Shown here: one piece after another, positions 1 to 9,150 of the stretch
Layout: each line of letters begins with the position of its first letter
Position numbering within the stretch: the first letter of the stretch is position 1
Source: Holophagales bacterium
GTDB lineage: Bacteria; Acidobacteriota; Thermoanaerobaculia; Multivoradales; Multivoraceae
Direction: 5' to 3'
NCBI GenBank assembly: GCA_009845425.1
Contig: VXZQ01000007.1
Coordinates: 351,743 to 415,742, forward strand
DNA: 64,000 bases
Made by a program: the position numbers and the translations under genes
Notes under the pieces: generated by a model
The model's input: only the letters and a program-made list of their open reading frames with translations
What the model was told of the DNA's origin: nothing
Database searches by the model: none

Positions 1-1857
1 AGCGTGCAGCGTGCCGACGCGGCGGCGCTGATCGCCGCCGGCAACACCCACGTCCGCGACCCGGCGCAGATCTGGGGCGACTCGGAGTACGAGGACGACC
101 TGAAGCTCTTCGGCAACTTCGGCAAGCTGCTCGCGAACGGCGCGCAGGTCTACGGACACGCCAACTACGCCGAGAAGACGGCGACACAGGGCTTCTACTA
201 CCGCAATCCCAACACGCGCGCCAACATCTTCAGCCTGGACGGCGGCCGCACGCTGCTCATCGGCGACGTGCTCGATGCGCAGGACGGTGTTCGCGACGGA
301 TCGGCGGGCTGTCCTACGGTGACCATCACCGACGACCGGCCGGACCAGGACGCGCTGACGCAGGTGTTCGCCGACCCCAACTGCTTCTCCTTCCAGGAGA
401 TCGCTCCGGGCGGCTTCACCCCTTACTTCAGCGGCGTGATGACCGACATGTCCGCCGTCGCCGGGGTACGCCGGAGCACGAAGAGCGGCTTCACCTGGGA
501 CGCCAGCGCCAGCTACGGCTCTCACGAAGCGGACTTCTTTCTGTTCAACACGGTCAACGCCTCGCTGGGTCCGGAGAGCCCGCGCGATTTTGATCCGGGC
601 GTGTACCGGCAGGCCGAACTGAACCTGAACTTCGACGTCTCCTACGCGGTTTCCGAACTCGTTCACGTAGCCGGGGGTGCCGAATGGCGCGACGAGCGCT
701 TCACCATCCGTTCCGGGGAGCTGCCGTCGTGGCAGGTCGGACCGTACGCGGCGCAGGGCTTCGTCTCCGGCTCCAACGGCTTCCCGGGCTTCCCCGACTA
801 CACGGCCGGGACCTGGACCCGTGCCAACGCCGCGGTGTACGGCGACCTGGAACTGCGGGACCCGGACGGCCGATGGACGCTGGGCGGCGCGCTGCGGTTC
901 GAGCACTTCGATGTCTTCGGCGAGACAACGAACGGCAAGCTCTCGGCCCGCTACGCGCTAACGGACACGGTTTCCGTGCGTGGCGGCGTCAGCACCGGCT
1001 TCCGGGCCCCGACGCCGGGTCAGCAGAACGTGTTCAACGTGCAGTCGACGATCAACCCGGAGACGCTCGATCTGGTCGACAGCGCCACGGTGCCGTCTAC
1101 ATTCCGCGCCGCGCAGTTCCGGGGCGGCCAGCCCCTCGAACCCGAGACCTCGACCAACGCGACGGCGGGGCTCGTGGTCGACACCGGGCCGTTCACGCTG
1201 ACGGCGGACACCTACCACATCGACGTCGACCGGCGGCTCGCCCTGTCCCAGTTCTTCACGCTGGCCGACGAAGAGCGCGCCCTGCTGCTTTCGGAAGGCA
1301 TCACCTCGGCGCGCACCCTGTCCTCGTTCCGGTTCTTCATCAACGACTTTTCTTCGCGGACCCAGGGGATCGACATCGTCTCGACCTGGACGCCGCTGGC
1401 CCTGGGTGGCAACACGGTGTTCAGTCTGGCGCTCAACCACACGGAGACGGAGATCACCAAGGACTCCGAGCTGCTCGGCCCCGGCGACGTGCTCGCGCTG
1501 GAACGGGGGGTGCCGGAGACCCGGTGGAACCTGGCCGTCAGCCAGGGAATCGGACGCGTCGGCTTGCTGGGACGCCTCCACTACTTCGGATCGTGGGTGG
1601 ACCACCTCGACGCCCGCTCCGTGCGCCGGGCCGACGCGCCGGTCCTGAGCGGCCGGTACATCTTCGACCTGGAAGTCAGCGTCCCCCTGGTGCCCGACGC
1701 CACGCTTGCGATCGGCGGCCAGAACGTCTTCGACACGTTCTCGGATCGGATGGACCTGTTCGCCGCGCAGTACGGCCTGCCCTACAGCCAGTTCACGCCC
1801 TGGGGCCTGGGCGGCGGGTACTACTACGCGCGGCTCAACTACCGCTGGGGCGGATAG
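1..1857 (+). CDS. TonB-dependent outer-membrane receptor, 3' part
   Basis: The frame is open from base 1, so the gene begins left of the window and the plug domain is missing. About 618 residues are visible, all of TonB-receptor beta-barrel character: alternating aromatic and polar strands, a typical STGFRAPTPGQQN segment near residue 335, and repeated strands ending in a short final strand (LNYRWGG). Such receptors import siderophores, cobalamin, glycans or other large ligands across the outer membrane using TonB energy. The ligand cannot be read from the barrel alone. Only 12 bases separate its stop from the next gene, so it probably heads or belongs to the operon that follows. Confidence 0.9.
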   Translation, partial: SVQRADAAALIAAGNTHVRDPAQIWGDSEYEDDLKLFGNFGKLLANGAQVYGHANYAEKTATQGFYYRNPNTRANIFSLDGGRTLLIGDVLDAQDGVRDGSAGCPTVTITDDRPDQDALTQVFADPNCFSFQEIAPGGFTPYFSGVMTDMSAVAGVRRSTKSGFTWDASASYGSHEADFFLFNTVNASLGPESPRDFDPGVYRQAELNLNFDVSYAVSELVHVAGGAEWRDERFTIRSGELPSWQVGPYAAQGFVSGSNGFPGFPDYTAGTWTRANAAVYGDLELRDPDGRWTLGGALRFEHFDVFGETTNGKLSARYALTDTVSVRGGVSTGFRAPTPGQQNVFNVQSTINPETLDLVDSATVPSTFRAAQFRGGQPLEPETSTNATAGLVVDTGPFTLTADTYHIDVDRRLALSQFFTLADEERALLLSEGITSARTLSSFRFFINDFSSRTQGIDIVSTWTPLALGGNTVFSLALNHTETEITKDSELLGPGDVLALERGVPETRWNLAVSQGIGRVGLLGRLHYFGSWVDHLDARSVRRADAPVLSGRYIFDLEVSVPLVPDATLAIGGQNVFDTFSDRMDLFAAQYGLPYSQFTPWGLGGGYYYARLNYRWGG

Positions 1858-1869
1858 GAGCGGCGGTCC

Positions 1870-3381
1870 TTGCCGCGGCGGGCTCCGCAGGGAACGCAGG
1901 CCGTTCAGCGCGCGCTGGGGCTGCTCCGCTCGTTCACGCCCGAGGCGCCGGAGCACCGCCTGTCGGAGCTCGCGGCGGCGCACGGGCTCCATCCGTCAAC
2001 GACGCATCGCCTGCTCGGCGTACTGGAGGCGGAGGGTCTGATCGGCCGCAGTCCGGACAGCCAGGCCTACCGATGGGTGCCGGGCGCGCCCGGCGCCGGA
2101 GATGCCGAGCCGTCTTCGCGCCAAAACGGTCTGCGGCCGCTCGAACCCTTGCGGACGCCGTTTCACCGGCGGACGTCGGCTCGGTGCGAGAGCGGCGCGT
2201 GGCGCGACTGGTCGGGCTACACGTGCGTCGAAACCTACGAGCCGACGCCTGAACGTGAGTACTGGGCGATCCGCAACGCGGCCGGCCTGATCGACGTGTC
2301 GCCGCTGTTCAAGTACGAGTTCAGCGGCGCGGACGCCGAACGGCTGCTGGGTCGCCTCATGACGCGGGACTTCTCGAAGAGCCGCACGGGCCGGGTGATG
2401 TACACGTCGTGGTGCAACGAGGAGGGGCACCTGCTGCAGGACGGCAACGTGCAGCGCCTCGCGCGCGAGCGCTTCCTGGTCAGCGCGGCGGAGCCCTGCC
2501 TGCGCTGGTTCGAGGACTGCGGCTGGGGCATGGACGTCGAGGTTCGGGACGTCTCGGAAGAGATCGGCGTGCTGGCGCTCCAGGGACCACGGGCGCGGGC
2601 GGTAGCCGAGGCGACCACCACCGGCATCGACTTCGGCGCGATGCGCTACTTCGACCTTGCGGCAGGCGCGGTCGGCTCAGGCGCCGGCGCCGCCCCGGTG
2701 ACGGTGACCCGCACCGGCTACACGGGCGACCTCGGCTACGAGTTCTGGGTGGCCGTCGAGCACGCGGAGGTGCTGTGGGACGCTCTCGTCGAGGCGGGCC
2801 AGGACCACGGGCTGCTGCCCGCGGGGCTCCTTGCGCTCGACATGGTGCGGGTCGAAGCCGGACTGGTGCTGATCGATGTGGACTACGTGTCCGCGTCCCA
2901 CGCCGAGATCGAAGTGCTGAAGGTGACACCGGCCGAGGCGGGACTCGGGTTCACCGTGAAGCTCGACAAGCAGGCCGACTTCGTAGGCCGCCGCGCGCTC
3001 GAACTGGAGCACGAGCGCGGACCCGCCTGGGCAATGGTCGGCCTCGAGGTCGACTGGTTCGAGCTGGAGCGGTTGTGGTCCGAGATCGACCTCCGCCCGC
3101 AGGTCGTGGGCCAGCCGGCGTCCAGGGAGCCGACGCCGGTGTTCGCGCCCGGAGGATGGCAGGTTGGCCAGTGCACGAGCCGGTTCTTCTCGCCTCTGCT
3201 CAAGAAGTACGTGGGCCTCGCCACGGTGCACGCCGACGCGGCCGCCCCGGGGACAGAGCTCGACGTCGAGGTCGCCGTCGGCTACGGCCGGCGCCGGGCA
3301 CGGGCGCGAGTCGTCCGGCGGCCGTTCTTCAATCCGCCGCGCAAGACGGCAGTCGATGCGACGCCCGGAGTCGACGAATGA
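1870..3381 (+). CDS. IclR-type HTH fused to GcvT-family aminomethyltransferase
   Basis: The 503-residue product starts at a TTG preceded by AGGAG nine bases upstream. Residues ~13-70 read as an IclR-type winged helix-turn-helix (RALGLLRSF, LSELAAAHGLHPSTTHRLL, EAEGLIGR). The IclR effector domain is absent. From about residue 93 the protein is a full-length GcvT/DmdA-like tetrahydrofolate-dependent enzyme: LRTPFHRRT start, RNAAGLIDVSPLFKYE, RTGYTGDLGYEFW, LALDMVRVEAGL, and the C-terminal barrel. GcvT relatives remove methyl or methylene groups onto folate. An in-frame TTG at 2149 could start the enzyme alone but has no obvious ribosome site, so the fusion may be genuine, or the HTH may be a decayed regulator left in frame. 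The gene overlaps the next by four bases (ATGA). Confidence 0.82.
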   Translation: MPRRAPQGTQAVQRALGLLRSFTPEAPEHRLSELAAAHGLHPSTTHRLLGVLEAEGLIGRSPDSQAYRWVPGAPGAGDAEPSSRQNGLRPLEPLRTPFHRRTSARCESGAWRDWSGYTCVETYEPTPEREYWAIRNAAGLIDVSPLFKYEFSGADAERLLGRLMTRDFSKSRTGRVMYTSWCNEEGHLLQDGNVQRLARERFLVSAAEPCLRWFEDCGWGMDVEVRDVSEEIGVLALQGPRARAVAEATTTGIDFGAMRYFDLAAGAVGSGAGAAPVTVTRTGYTGDLGYEFWVAVEHAEVLWDALVEAGQDHGLLPAGLLALDMVRVEAGLVLIDVDYVSASHAEIEVLKVTPAEAGLGFTVKLDKQADFVGRRALELEHERGPAWAMVGLEVDWFELERLWSEIDLRPQVVGQPASREPTPVFAPGGWQVGQCTSRFFSPLLKKYVGLATVHADAAAPGTELDVEVAVGYGRRRARARVVRRPFFNPPRKTAVDATPGVDE

Positions 3382-5105
3382 CGGTGGAGCCGATGGCGGT
3401 GGACGGCGTCGTCAGCGGCACACCCTCGCGCGGCGGCGGCCGCTTCGATGCGATCGTGGTCGGCGCCGGCCACAACGGCCTGGTTGCCGCGGCTTATCTC
3501 GCCCGAGCCGGTCTCGACGTCGTGGTGCTGGAGTCCTCTCCCGAGATCGGCGGCGCCACCCGCAGCCAGGAGGCCTTCCCGGGCTTCCGGTTCAGCGTGT
3601 TCTCCTACCTCGTTTCGCTGTTGCGGCCGGAGGTCATCCACGAACTCGACCTGGTGCGCCACGGCCTGCTCCTCGTTCCTACCGCGAGCACCCTGAACCC
3701 CTTGCCGGGGGGCGACTGCCTGTTCCGCGAGGCGGATCCGCAACGGACCTATCGCCACATCGCCCGCCACTCCCGGCGCGATGCCGAGGCGCTGTTCGAG
3801 TACAAGCTCGAGATGCGCCGGATGGGCCACCTGATGTACCGGCTCCAGCGTGCGGCGCCCGACGAACTGGCCGCGGCGATAGGTGACCGGGTCGCCGAGA
3901 GTGCGGAGCACCTGGACGTCGAGGTGTCGGCGGAGGTCGCCGACATCGCGCGTTACTTCCTCGACCTTTCGCCGGTCCGGTTGCGCTCCTTCGTGCAGAT
4001 GCTGACAATGAGTTCCGCCGACTTCCTGGGCCAGTGGTTCGAGTCCGACGTCCTGAAGGCCGCGCTCTCGAGTTCCAGCATCATCGGCTCCATGCTGTCG
4101 CCCCGCACGCCGGGCTCCGCGTACGTACTCCTGCACCACTACATGGGAGAGATCGACGGGGCCTACCGGGAGTGGGGTTTCCAGAAGGGTGGCACCGGCG
4201 CAGTGGCGGCGACGATCGCCAGGGCGGCGCGGAGCCACGGCGCCGAGATCCGGACGCACAGCCCCGTTGCGAGAGTGCTCGCCCGTGACGGCCGCACGGC
4301 GGGCGTGGTGCTGGCGAACGGCGACGAGTTGCGGGCCGGCGTCGTCATGTCGTCCGCCGCGCCGCAGATCAGCCTCGGCCGGCTGCTCGATCCCGAGGAT
4401 GTCCCGGGCGGGGCCGGCGCCGGACTCGTCGAACGGGCGGCTCGGTGGCAGAGCGGCGGCTGCGCGGGCAAGGTGAACCTCGCGATCTCCGGCCTGCCGC
4501 GCTTCGAGTGCATGCCGGAGCCCGGCCCCCACCTCTCGGGCGGGATCACGATCGCCCCGGGCCTCGACTACGTCGACCGCGCCTACGACGACGCGAAGTA
4601 CGGCGGCTTCTCGGAACGACCGTTCATCGACATGATCATCCCGTCCGTCCTCGATCCGGACATGGCGCCGCCGGGCAAGCATGTTCTGTCCTGCTTCGTG
4701 CAGTACGCGCCGTACGAACTGGCGGCGGGCTCCTGGAACGAGGGTCAGCGCGAGGCGTTCGGCGATGCCGTGGTGCGTACCCTCGCCGAGTACGCGCCTG
4801 GTATCGAGGACCAGATCCTCCACCGGCAGGTGCTCGTGCCGCCGGACATCGAGGCGATCGCCGGCATCCCCGGGGGCAACATCTTCCACGGCGAGCTGCG
4901 GCTGTCGCAGCTCTTCCTGTTGCGCCCGGACCCGGCCGCGGCATCCTTCCGGACACCGCTGCCCGGCTACTACGTGTGCGGCTCGTCGACGCAGTTCGGC
5001 GGCGGCATTTCCGGCGGTCCCGCTCGGCTGGCCGCGCTCCGGGTGCTCGACGATCTGCGCCGGCCCGAGACAGCCGGCGACGGCGGGGGAGCGGAGACGC
5101 CTTGA
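3378..5105 (+). CDS. FAD-dependent oxidoreductase, phytoene dehydrogenase (CrtI)-like
   Basis: A 575-residue flavoprotein. The Rossmann FAD motif lies near residue 30 (VVGAGHNGLVAAAYLARAG, then an acidic residue and PEIGGATRS). The C-terminal FAD-binding motif typical of the CrtI/amine oxidase family is near the end (QFGGGISGGPARLAALRVL). The start ATG overlaps the preceding stop, which indicates translational coupling with the GcvT-like gene, and the end overlaps the next gene. This family covers carotenoid desaturases and many uncharacterised oxidases. No carotenoid genes are present here, so oxidation of a substrate whose one-carbon unit passes to the GcvT partner is a reasonable inference but unproven. 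Confidence 0.85.
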   Translation: MTVEPMAVDGVVSGTPSRGGGRFDAIVVGAGHNGLVAAAYLARAGLDVVVLESSPEIGGATRSQEAFPGFRFSVFSYLVSLLRPEVIHELDLVRHGLLLVPTASTLNPLPGGDCLFREADPQRTYRHIARHSRRDAEALFEYKLEMRRMGHLMYRLQRAAPDELAAAIGDRVAESAEHLDVEVSAEVADIARYFLDLSPVRLRSFVQMLTMSSADFLGQWFESDVLKAALSSSSIIGSMLSPRTPGSAYVLLHHYMGEIDGAYREWGFQKGGTGAVAATIARAARSHGAEIRTHSPVARVLARDGRTAGVVLANGDELRAGVVMSSAAPQISLGRLLDPEDVPGGAGAGLVERAARWQSGGCAGKVNLAISGLPRFECMPEPGPHLSGGITIAPGLDYVDRAYDDAKYGGFSERPFIDMIIPSVLDPDMAPPGKHVLSCFVQYAPYELAAGSWNEGQREAFGDAVVRTLAEYAPGIEDQILHRQVLVPPDIEAIAGIPGGNIFHGELRLSQLFLLRPDPAAASFRTPLPGYYVCGSSTQFGGGISGGPARLAALRVLDDLRRPETAGDGGGAETP

Positions 5106-6616
5106 ACGAACGGATCGCGATCGTCGGCGGCGGCCACAACGGCCTGGTCGCCGCGGCGCTCCTGGCGCGATCGGGGCGCGACGTCGTTCTGTTCGAGGCA
5201 CGCCCGGAGCTCGGCGGGCTGGCGTCGACGCGGGAGCTCATTCCCGGCCACCGGGTCGATGCGGGCAGCAACGACCTGGGAATGTTCCGTCGTTCCGTGA
5301 TGGAGGAACTGGAGCTCGGCGCGCATGGGTTGGAGTTGATCGAAGCTCCGGCGGTAGCCGCCGTTCCGGCGACCGCCGGTTCGAGCGCGGTCGTGCTCTG
5401 GCCCGAAGTCGGGCGCACCGTGGAGGGGCTGGGCGGGGTGAGCCGTCGGGACGCGGCTGCCTGGCCCGGATTCGTGTTCGAGCTGGCTGAGCGCGCGGCG
5501 GCGCTTGAGCCGCTCCTCTCCAGGCCACTGGAGCTCGGCGACATGGGGCGTCTCCTCATCGCGCCGGAAGTCCTGCGGGCGCTGTCCTCGTCGCTAGACG
5601 AGTCGCTGCGCGAGCGGTTCGAGAACCCTTCGTTGCTGGCCGGGCTCTGCGGAGTGGCGCTACCTGCGACCGGTCTGGGACCTCGCGCCAACGGGACCGG
5701 CTGGCCGTTGCTCTTCCACTGCGCTCTGGGCGGTTCCGATCGACTGGCGCCGGTGGTCCGCGCTCAGGGCGGCGCTGGAGCGCTGGCCTCCGCCCTGGCC
5801 GCTTCGGCCGCGGCGTCGGGTGCGGAGATCCGGACCGGCGCTTCCGTCTCCCGGATTCTGGTGGATTCAGGCCGCGTCGCCGGCGTGCGGTTGACGGACG
5901 GCGAACGGATCGAGGCGGGGGCCGTCATCTCGACCGCGACGCCGTCCGTCACCTTCCTCGATCTGATCGGCGCGCCGCTTCTCGAACCTGGCTTCGTGCG
6001 GCGGCTGCTCAACGTCAAGTACCGTGGCGCCGCGGCGAGACTTGCCCTGTCGCTCGACGGGCTGCCGGCGTTCCGCGGGCTGGAGCGGCCGGCGCTGACC
6101 GGCCGGATCGTGCTCGCGGAGCAACCGGACGACATCGAGCGGGCGGCCGACGCCGCGAAGTACCGCCGACTGCCGGACCGTCCGTGGATCGAGGCGGCGC
6201 TGCCGACGGCTCTCGATCCGTCGCTGGCGCCCGCGGGGCGGCACCTGTTGCTGGCGACGGTGCACCACCTGCCGTTCGACCTGGAGGGCGGCTGGGACGC
6301 GGGTCGTCCGCAGCTCCTGGCCCGGGTGGCGGACGAACTCGAGCGGTGGGCCCCCGGTATCGGCGGCCTCGTGAGAGAGCACGCGCTGCTGCTGCCCACG
6401 GACTTCGAGGCGGACTACGGCGCTACTGCCGGCGGGCTCCATCACGGCGAGATGAACCCGTCCCAGAGCCTGTGGCTTCGACCGTCGGCGTCTGCCTGGA
6501 CGGGCGAGCCGCTGCCCGCCTCTGGCCTGTGGCTGGGCGGCGCCGGCTGCCATCCCGGCGGCGGTCTGACCGGCTTGCCGGGAACGATCGCTGCGGTCTC
6601 CCTGCTCAGGGGATAA
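5102..6616 (+). CDS. FAD-dependent oxidoreductase, CrtI-like (second copy)
   Basis: A 504-residue paralogue of the preceding flavoprotein. The start is a TTG at 5102 overlapping the upstream stop by four bases (TTGA). The protein begins directly with the FAD motif (IAIVGGGHNGLVAAALLARSG, PELGGL). It has the same C-terminal glycine-rich segment (GGAGCHPGGGLTGLPG). It is shorter and more diverged than the first copy, so the two are probably specialised subunits or act on successive steps rather than being a fresh duplication. Co-translation suggests a complex or a pathway module with the GcvT-like protein. Confidence 0.83.
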   Translation: MNERIAIVGGGHNGLVAAALLARSGRDVVLFEARPELGGLASTRELIPGHRVDAGSNDLGMFRRSVMEELELGAHGLELIEAPAVAAVPATAGSSAVVLWPEVGRTVEGLGGVSRRDAAAWPGFVFELAERAAALEPLLSRPLELGDMGRLLIAPEVLRALSSSLDESLRERFENPSLLAGLCGVALPATGLGPRANGTGWPLLFHCALGGSDRLAPVVRAQGGAGALASALAASAAASGAEIRTGASVSRILVDSGRVAGVRLTDGERIEAGAVISTATPSVTFLDLIGAPLLEPGFVRRLLNVKYRGAAARLALSLDGLPAFRGLERPALTGRIVLAEQPDDIERAADAAKYRRLPDRPWIEAALPTALDPSLAPAGRHLLLATVHHLPFDLEGGWDAGRPQLLARVADELERWAPGIGGLVREHALLLPTDFEADYGATAGGLHHGEMNPSQSLWLRPSASAWTGEPLPASGLWLGGAGCHPGGGLTGLPGTIAAVSLLRG

Positions 6617-6646
6617 CCTCGCGCGACCTGAACCTGGAGATCATCG

Positions 6647-7183
6647 ATGAAGAACTTCCTTCCCTTCGTGTTCGCGCTCGGCACGGCGCTCTGCTGGGGC
6701 CTCTACGGTCCGGTCCTGGGCAGGGCGCGTCTGGTGGACGAGTCCATGTCGCCGTTCAAGCCCTATGTGGGCATCGGCATCGCCTATCTCGTCATTGCGA
6801 TCGTCGGAGGGCTGATCGGCATGCGAGTGATGGGCGACAGCTTCGAACCGACCGGACCGTCGGGAATCTGGGGTCTCTACGCGGGCACCCTCGGCGCGCT
6901 GGGAGCGCTCTCGCTGACGCTCGCCATGTTCAGCGGCGGGGCGCGGATTCCGTACGCCGTGATGCCGGTCGTGTTCGGCGGCGCGGTGACGGTCACGGCG
7001 CTCTTCACGCTGTACCGCGGCCGGGGCCAGCTCGAGGTGAGTCCCCTGCTCTGGGTCGGCATCGGCGGCATGCTGATCTCGGTCATCCTGATCACGACGA
7101 ACACGCCGCACCCCGGCCCGCCGGGCGACGGCCACGGCGAGCAGACGGCGGTGAGCGAGGGGGAAAGCGAAACAGGACAATGA
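6647..7183 (+). CDS. DMT/EamA-like small membrane protein
   Basis: A 178-residue integral membrane protein with about five hydrophobic segments, beginning FVFALGTALCWGLYGPVLGRA. That opening resembles the first helix of drug/metabolite transporter (EamA) repeats. At half the usual ten-helix length it may dimerise or be a minimal transporter. The tail after residue ~155 is hydrophilic (PGPPGDGHGEQ). It is 30 bases after the flavoprotein and overlaps the next gene by four bases, so it is likely in the same operon. A role in moving the pathway substrate or product is inferred from position only. Confidence 0.65.
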   Translation: MKNFLPFVFALGTALCWGLYGPVLGRARLVDESMSPFKPYVGIGIAYLVIAIVGGLIGMRVMGDSFEPTGPSGIWGLYAGTLGALGALSLTLAMFSGGARIPYAVMPVVFGGAVTVTALFTLYRGRGQLEVSPLLWVGIGGMLISVILITTNTPHPGPPGDGHGEQTAVSEGESETGQ

Positions 7184-8121
7184 GACGAGGGCGGGGAGGC
7201 GGATGGACGCGGCGCGCGGCATTTACGGTCGCGTGCGCCTTCGCGGCAGGAGGTCTCGGGGCGGAGGAGCGGAAGGGCTTCTATCTGAGCAGCGGCATGG
7301 GGGTCCACGCCGCGCCGGGGGTCTTTCTCGTCGGCCACAGCGACGATCGAGCGAGTCGCTGCGACGAGTTCATCAATCCGCGCTACGCCGAGGTGGAAGG
7401 CTGCACGACGCCCGATCGCGGCTCCGGCGCCGGCTGGCGGACGTCGTTCGACAGCGCCCGCGGTCTGTTCGCCGGCGCCGCCCTGGGCTATGACTTCGGC
7501 GGCCGGCTGCGCCTGGAAGCGGAGTACTTCCACCGCGACTCGAAGGTCGACCAGTCGGCGCCGGTTGCCAGCGCCACCGGCGCCACGTTCGCCAAGCTGG
7601 GCGGCGAGATCCAGGTTGCGGAAGAACGGATCAACAGCGTCACGTCGGACAGCGTCTTCGCGAACCTCTACGTCGATTTCGGCGGTGACGGGCGGTGGAG
7701 TCCCTACGTCGGCGTCGGCTTCGGACTCGGCGCAACCGAGATCGACTACGGCACCCTGTGGGCGCGGAACACGGACCCCGACTCGATCACGACCGCGGCC
7801 GGTTTGCCCAATGAAGAGGAAGTGCGCCGAAACCTCGCCGGCACGGTCACCAGCGAGACGACGACGCTCGACGACGAGCTCACGGGTTACCAGGTCATCG
7901 CGGGCCTGAACTACGCGCTCGGCGATCGCGTCAGCCTCGATTTCGAAGCGCGCTGGACCGACTTCGACGGCTTCTACTCGCTTGACGAGGACGGCTGGCG
8001 TCGCCTTCGCAGCCATCCGTCCCAGCTCCGGCTCGACGGCAGCGAGCCCGTGTCCTACTGGATGGAAACCGAGGACACGGATATCCGGGTTGTGAGCGTC
8101 AGCCTGCGCTACGACTTCTAG
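7180..8121 (+). CDS. outer-membrane beta-barrel protein
   Basis: A 313-residue secreted protein. The start overlaps the previous stop (ATGA). An N-terminal signal (RRAAFTVACAFAAGGLGAEE) is followed by strands typical of small outer-membrane barrels of the OmpA/P44-like class: GLFAGAALGYDFGGRLRLEAEY, SVFANLYVDFGGDGRWSPYVG, SLDFEARWTDFDGFY. It ends SLRYDF with a terminal phenylalanine, the classic Bam recognition end. Two cysteines near residues 65 and 75 may form a loop disulphide. The 3' end overlaps the convergent cytochrome b-like gene by 23 bases. Confidence 0.75.
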   Translation: MRRGRGGGWTRRAAFTVACAFAAGGLGAEERKGFYLSSGMGVHAAPGVFLVGHSDDRASRCDEFINPRYAEVEGCTTPDRGSGAGWRTSFDSARGLFAGAALGYDFGGRLRLEAEYFHRDSKVDQSAPVASATGATFAKLGGEIQVAEERINSVTSDSVFANLYVDFGGDGRWSPYVGVGFGLGATEIDYGTLWARNTDPDSITTAAGLPNEEEVRRNLAGTVTSETTTLDDELTGYQVIAGLNYALGDRVSLDFEARWTDFDGFYSLDEDGWRRLRSHPSQLRLDGSEPVSYWMETEDTDIRVVSVSLRYDF

Positions 8122-8548
8122 GAGCGAGCGCGGCCCGGAGCGGCCTTACCATGTGGGCGCCGTAGCCGATGAGAAACAGCGCCGAGGCAGTCAGGTGCAG
8201 TGCGATCCAGGTCTGCCGCCAGAGGTCGCCGACGGCGGTCTGGATCAGGTAGCCGGAGACGATCATCGGGGCACAGCCCAGCAGCAGGGACAGTCCGCTC
8301 CGGCGACGGTCGCGGACCCGGCGCCGATAGTGGCGCCAGACGTGGTCGCGCCAGATCAGGCCGACGGCGAATACGAGCAGGGGCGCCGTCCAGAGGTGCA
8401 GGTGCTGGACGTGCGGCTGCCACGGGTGGCCGACGACCGCGAACTCGTCGGCCGGCTGCGTGAAGTAGCGCATCCAGGCATAGACGAGACCCGTACCGCC
8501 GACCAGCAACGTCGACGTGTGAACGGTCCAGGCGGTCAGGCGGTTCAT
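8099..8548 (-). CDS. small cytochrome b-like membrane protein
   Basis: A 149-residue protein with about four transmembrane helices and histidines near helix ends (H10; the cluster GHPWQPHVQHLHLW; HLTASALF...GYGAH), as expected for a b-type haem protein related to DUF4405 or cytochrome b561 families. The chosen ATG at 8548 overlaps the stop of the upstream FMN-binding gene by four bases. Longer in-frame upstream sequence is antisense-like and was not used. With its neighbour it may form a membrane electron-transfer pair. Haem binding is inferred from histidine placement only. Confidence 0.65.
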   Translation of the reverse strand: MNRLTAWTVHTSTLLVGGTGLVYAWMRYFTQPADEFAVVGHPWQPHVQHLHLWTAPLLVFAVGLIWRDHVWRHYRRRVRDRRRSGLSLLLGCAPMIVSGYLIQTAVGDLWRQTWIALHLTASALFLIGYGAHMVRPLRAALAPRSRSAG

Positions 8549-9123
8549 GGCACGAGTTCGCCGTCCCGGAACGGCTTCTTCCTGAGCACCTGATCGAGCG
8601 CCAGGATCCTCCGCACCGCGTCCGTCGTGGCGCGGGCCGTCAGAGTGGCGCCCGTCACAGCGTGGATCGACCGCTTCAGGCGCAGCCTCGAATCGAGCCG
8701 CAGTTTGAGGAACTGGTCGTACCAGCTCCGGCGAGGGATGTACTCCTCCGGTTCGAGGAAGGACATGACCTCCAGGCGTGCGACCCGGCCTTCGGCGTCG
8801 ACCACGACCATCACCGTCTCGGCCAGCGTGCGGACCCGATGGACATCGAAGTAGGCGACGCCTCCGCAATCGGAGCGGTAGCGAACGACGAGCCGTGAGT
8901 CGACCCTGGCGCCGGCCAGGTCGGCGGCGCGTCGTCGTTCGTCCTGGGTCAGGTAGAGGGTCTCGCGATCGACCTCGCAGTCCGGGAAGGCGAGTTCAAG
9001 CGCTTCGTCGCGGGTCAGGAACACGCCGCCGGCGGCCGGCTGTGGGGCCCACAGCGACAGCGCGAGGGTGCCGGCTGCCGCGGCCACGAGTGAGGCCCGG
9101 CGGCTGGTCGCGTCGAAACTCAC
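8545..9123 (-). CDS. FMN-binding domain protein (RnfG/NqrC-like)
   Basis: A 192-residue exported protein starting at GTG with a signal segment (residues ~10-32, ALSLWAPQPAAGG). The C-terminal part carries the FMN_bind signature: VMVVVDAEGRVARLEVMSF followed by HAVTGATLTARA near residue 157, where the threonine of the S/T-G-A-T motif is flavinylated in RnfG, NqrC and related proteins. It is translationally coupled to the downstream cytochrome b-like gene. The likely role is transfer of electrons across or near the inner membrane, with FMN attached covalently in the periplasm. The flavin transferase ApbE is not in this window. Confidence 0.75.
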   Translation of the reverse strand: MSFDATSRRASLVAAAAGTLALSLWAPQPAAGGVFLTRDEALELAFPDCEVDRETLYLTQDERRRAADLAGARVDSRLVVRYRSDCGGVAYFDVHRVRTLAETVMVVVDAEGRVARLEVMSFLEPEEYIPRRSWYDQFLKLRLDSRLRLKRSIHAVTGATLTARATTDAVRRILALDQVLRKKPFRDGELVP

Positions 9124-9150
9124 GACGTTCCGTCTCTGCTCCGCAGACTC

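Noticed and set aside
3282..5201. A 639-codon minus-strand frame opposite the flavoprotein
   Set aside because: Low-complexity Arg/Gly/Ala-rich translation with no motifs; the plus-strand flavoprotein explains the region.
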